Below, piece by piece: positions 63,996 through 64,000 of a stretch of 64,000 nucleotides of DNA. A program made the translations under genes and the position numbers. The notes under the pieces were generated by a model. The model searched no databases and was not told where the DNA came from. It saw only the letters and a program-made list of their open reading frames with translations. The stretch's first letter is position 1; every line of letters begins with the position of its first letter. The stretch comes from Elgaria multicarinata webbii (lineage: Eukaryota; Chordata; Lepidosauria; Squamata; Anguidae): assembly GCF_023053635.1 (NCBI RefSeq), contig NC_086175.1, positions 117,130,740-117,194,739 of the forward strand. The letters run 5' to 3'.

Positions 63996-64000
63996 GACAA

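Larger units (their letters stand above)
22808..64000 (+). other. PDGFD intron 1 (first 41 kb)
   Basis: No downstream PDGFD exon (CUB motif such as SPRFPNSYPRN, or the PDGF cysteine knot) was seen on the plus strand, so the window is read as intron 1 to its end. A very long first intron agrees with what is known for mammalian PDGFD. Apart from repeats, nothing on either strand looks like a nested gene. The intron assignment is inference. Confidence 0.7.

Noticed and set aside
22808-64000. Nested DDI1-like retrogene, as found inside PDGFD intron 1 of mammals
   Set aside because: No aspartyl-protease or ubiquitin-like reading was seen; the mammalian retrogene is probably not expected here.
1-64000. 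LTR retrotransposon, endogenous retrovirus, Polinton or CRISPR array
   Set aside because: No gag/pol/env, capsid or LTR pair reading and no regularly spaced direct repeats with unique spacers were seen.

Overview
This is vertebrate nuclear DNA, almost certainly from a squamate reptile (lizard or snake). Three things point there. First, there are tRNA-derived SINEs of the ACA/Sauria type (16501-16744 plus strand; 7729-7966 minus strand; 38238-38747 plus strand, carrying nested insertions). Second, there are BovB (RTE-clade) LINE 3' ends (about 19540-20245 and 25617-25735), the LINE class known to partner those SINEs. Third, CR1, CR1/L3-like and L2 LINE ends occur alongside a very dense population of short palindromic DNA transposons. 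The species is not determined.

Only one host coding segment is supported: exon 1 of PDGFD (platelet-derived growth factor D), plus strand, coding 22678-22807, inside a CpG-island promoter (about 21830-22830) and ending at a GTGAGT splice donor. Positions 1 to about 21830 are upstream intergenic DNA. Everything from 22808 to the window end is read as the first part of PDGFD intron 1; no CUB-domain exon was found. All other long open frames lie in repeats, CpG-rich DNA or simple sequence.

Layout. 1-21.8 kb: intergenic DNA with CR1, L2, SINE, an L1-like LINE split by a CR1/L3 end, BovB, and many MITEs. 21.6-22.8 kb: hAT MITE, CpG island, PDGFD exon 1. 23.2-23.4 kb: two tandem degenerate hammerhead/Penelope-type tails. 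24.5-31.7 kb: mostly L2 and CR1/L3 3' ends, then an inverted pair of hammerhead-like motifs (31.69-31.82 kb). 33.1-34.4 kb: inverted-repeat modules. 37.7-38.75 kb: a pile-up of nested elements. 41.5-42.3 kb: a GC-rich multi-hairpin element. 44.2-46.3 kb: four copies of one palindromic hAT MITE. 48.4-49.3, 53.2-54.7 and 60.8-61.3 kb: repeat-poor AT-rich stretches where intronic regulatory DNA could lie. 62.4-62.9 kb: two abutting MITEs. 63.8-64.0 kb: another tRNA-like SINE.

Two broad MITE groups stand out because target-site duplications (TSDs) can be read directly. hAT-type elements have 8-bp TSDs (for example GAGGCTTC, CACAATGG, ATATTGGG, GGTTAGAG, GTTTAATT, CCTTTAAT, ATTGCCTC). A second group has mostly GGCC- or GGGC-starting termini and 3-bp TSDs (TTA, TAG, AAT, TAT, AGT, AGA), which looks PIF/Harbinger-like. 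No retroviral, Polinton or CRISPR sequence was recognised.
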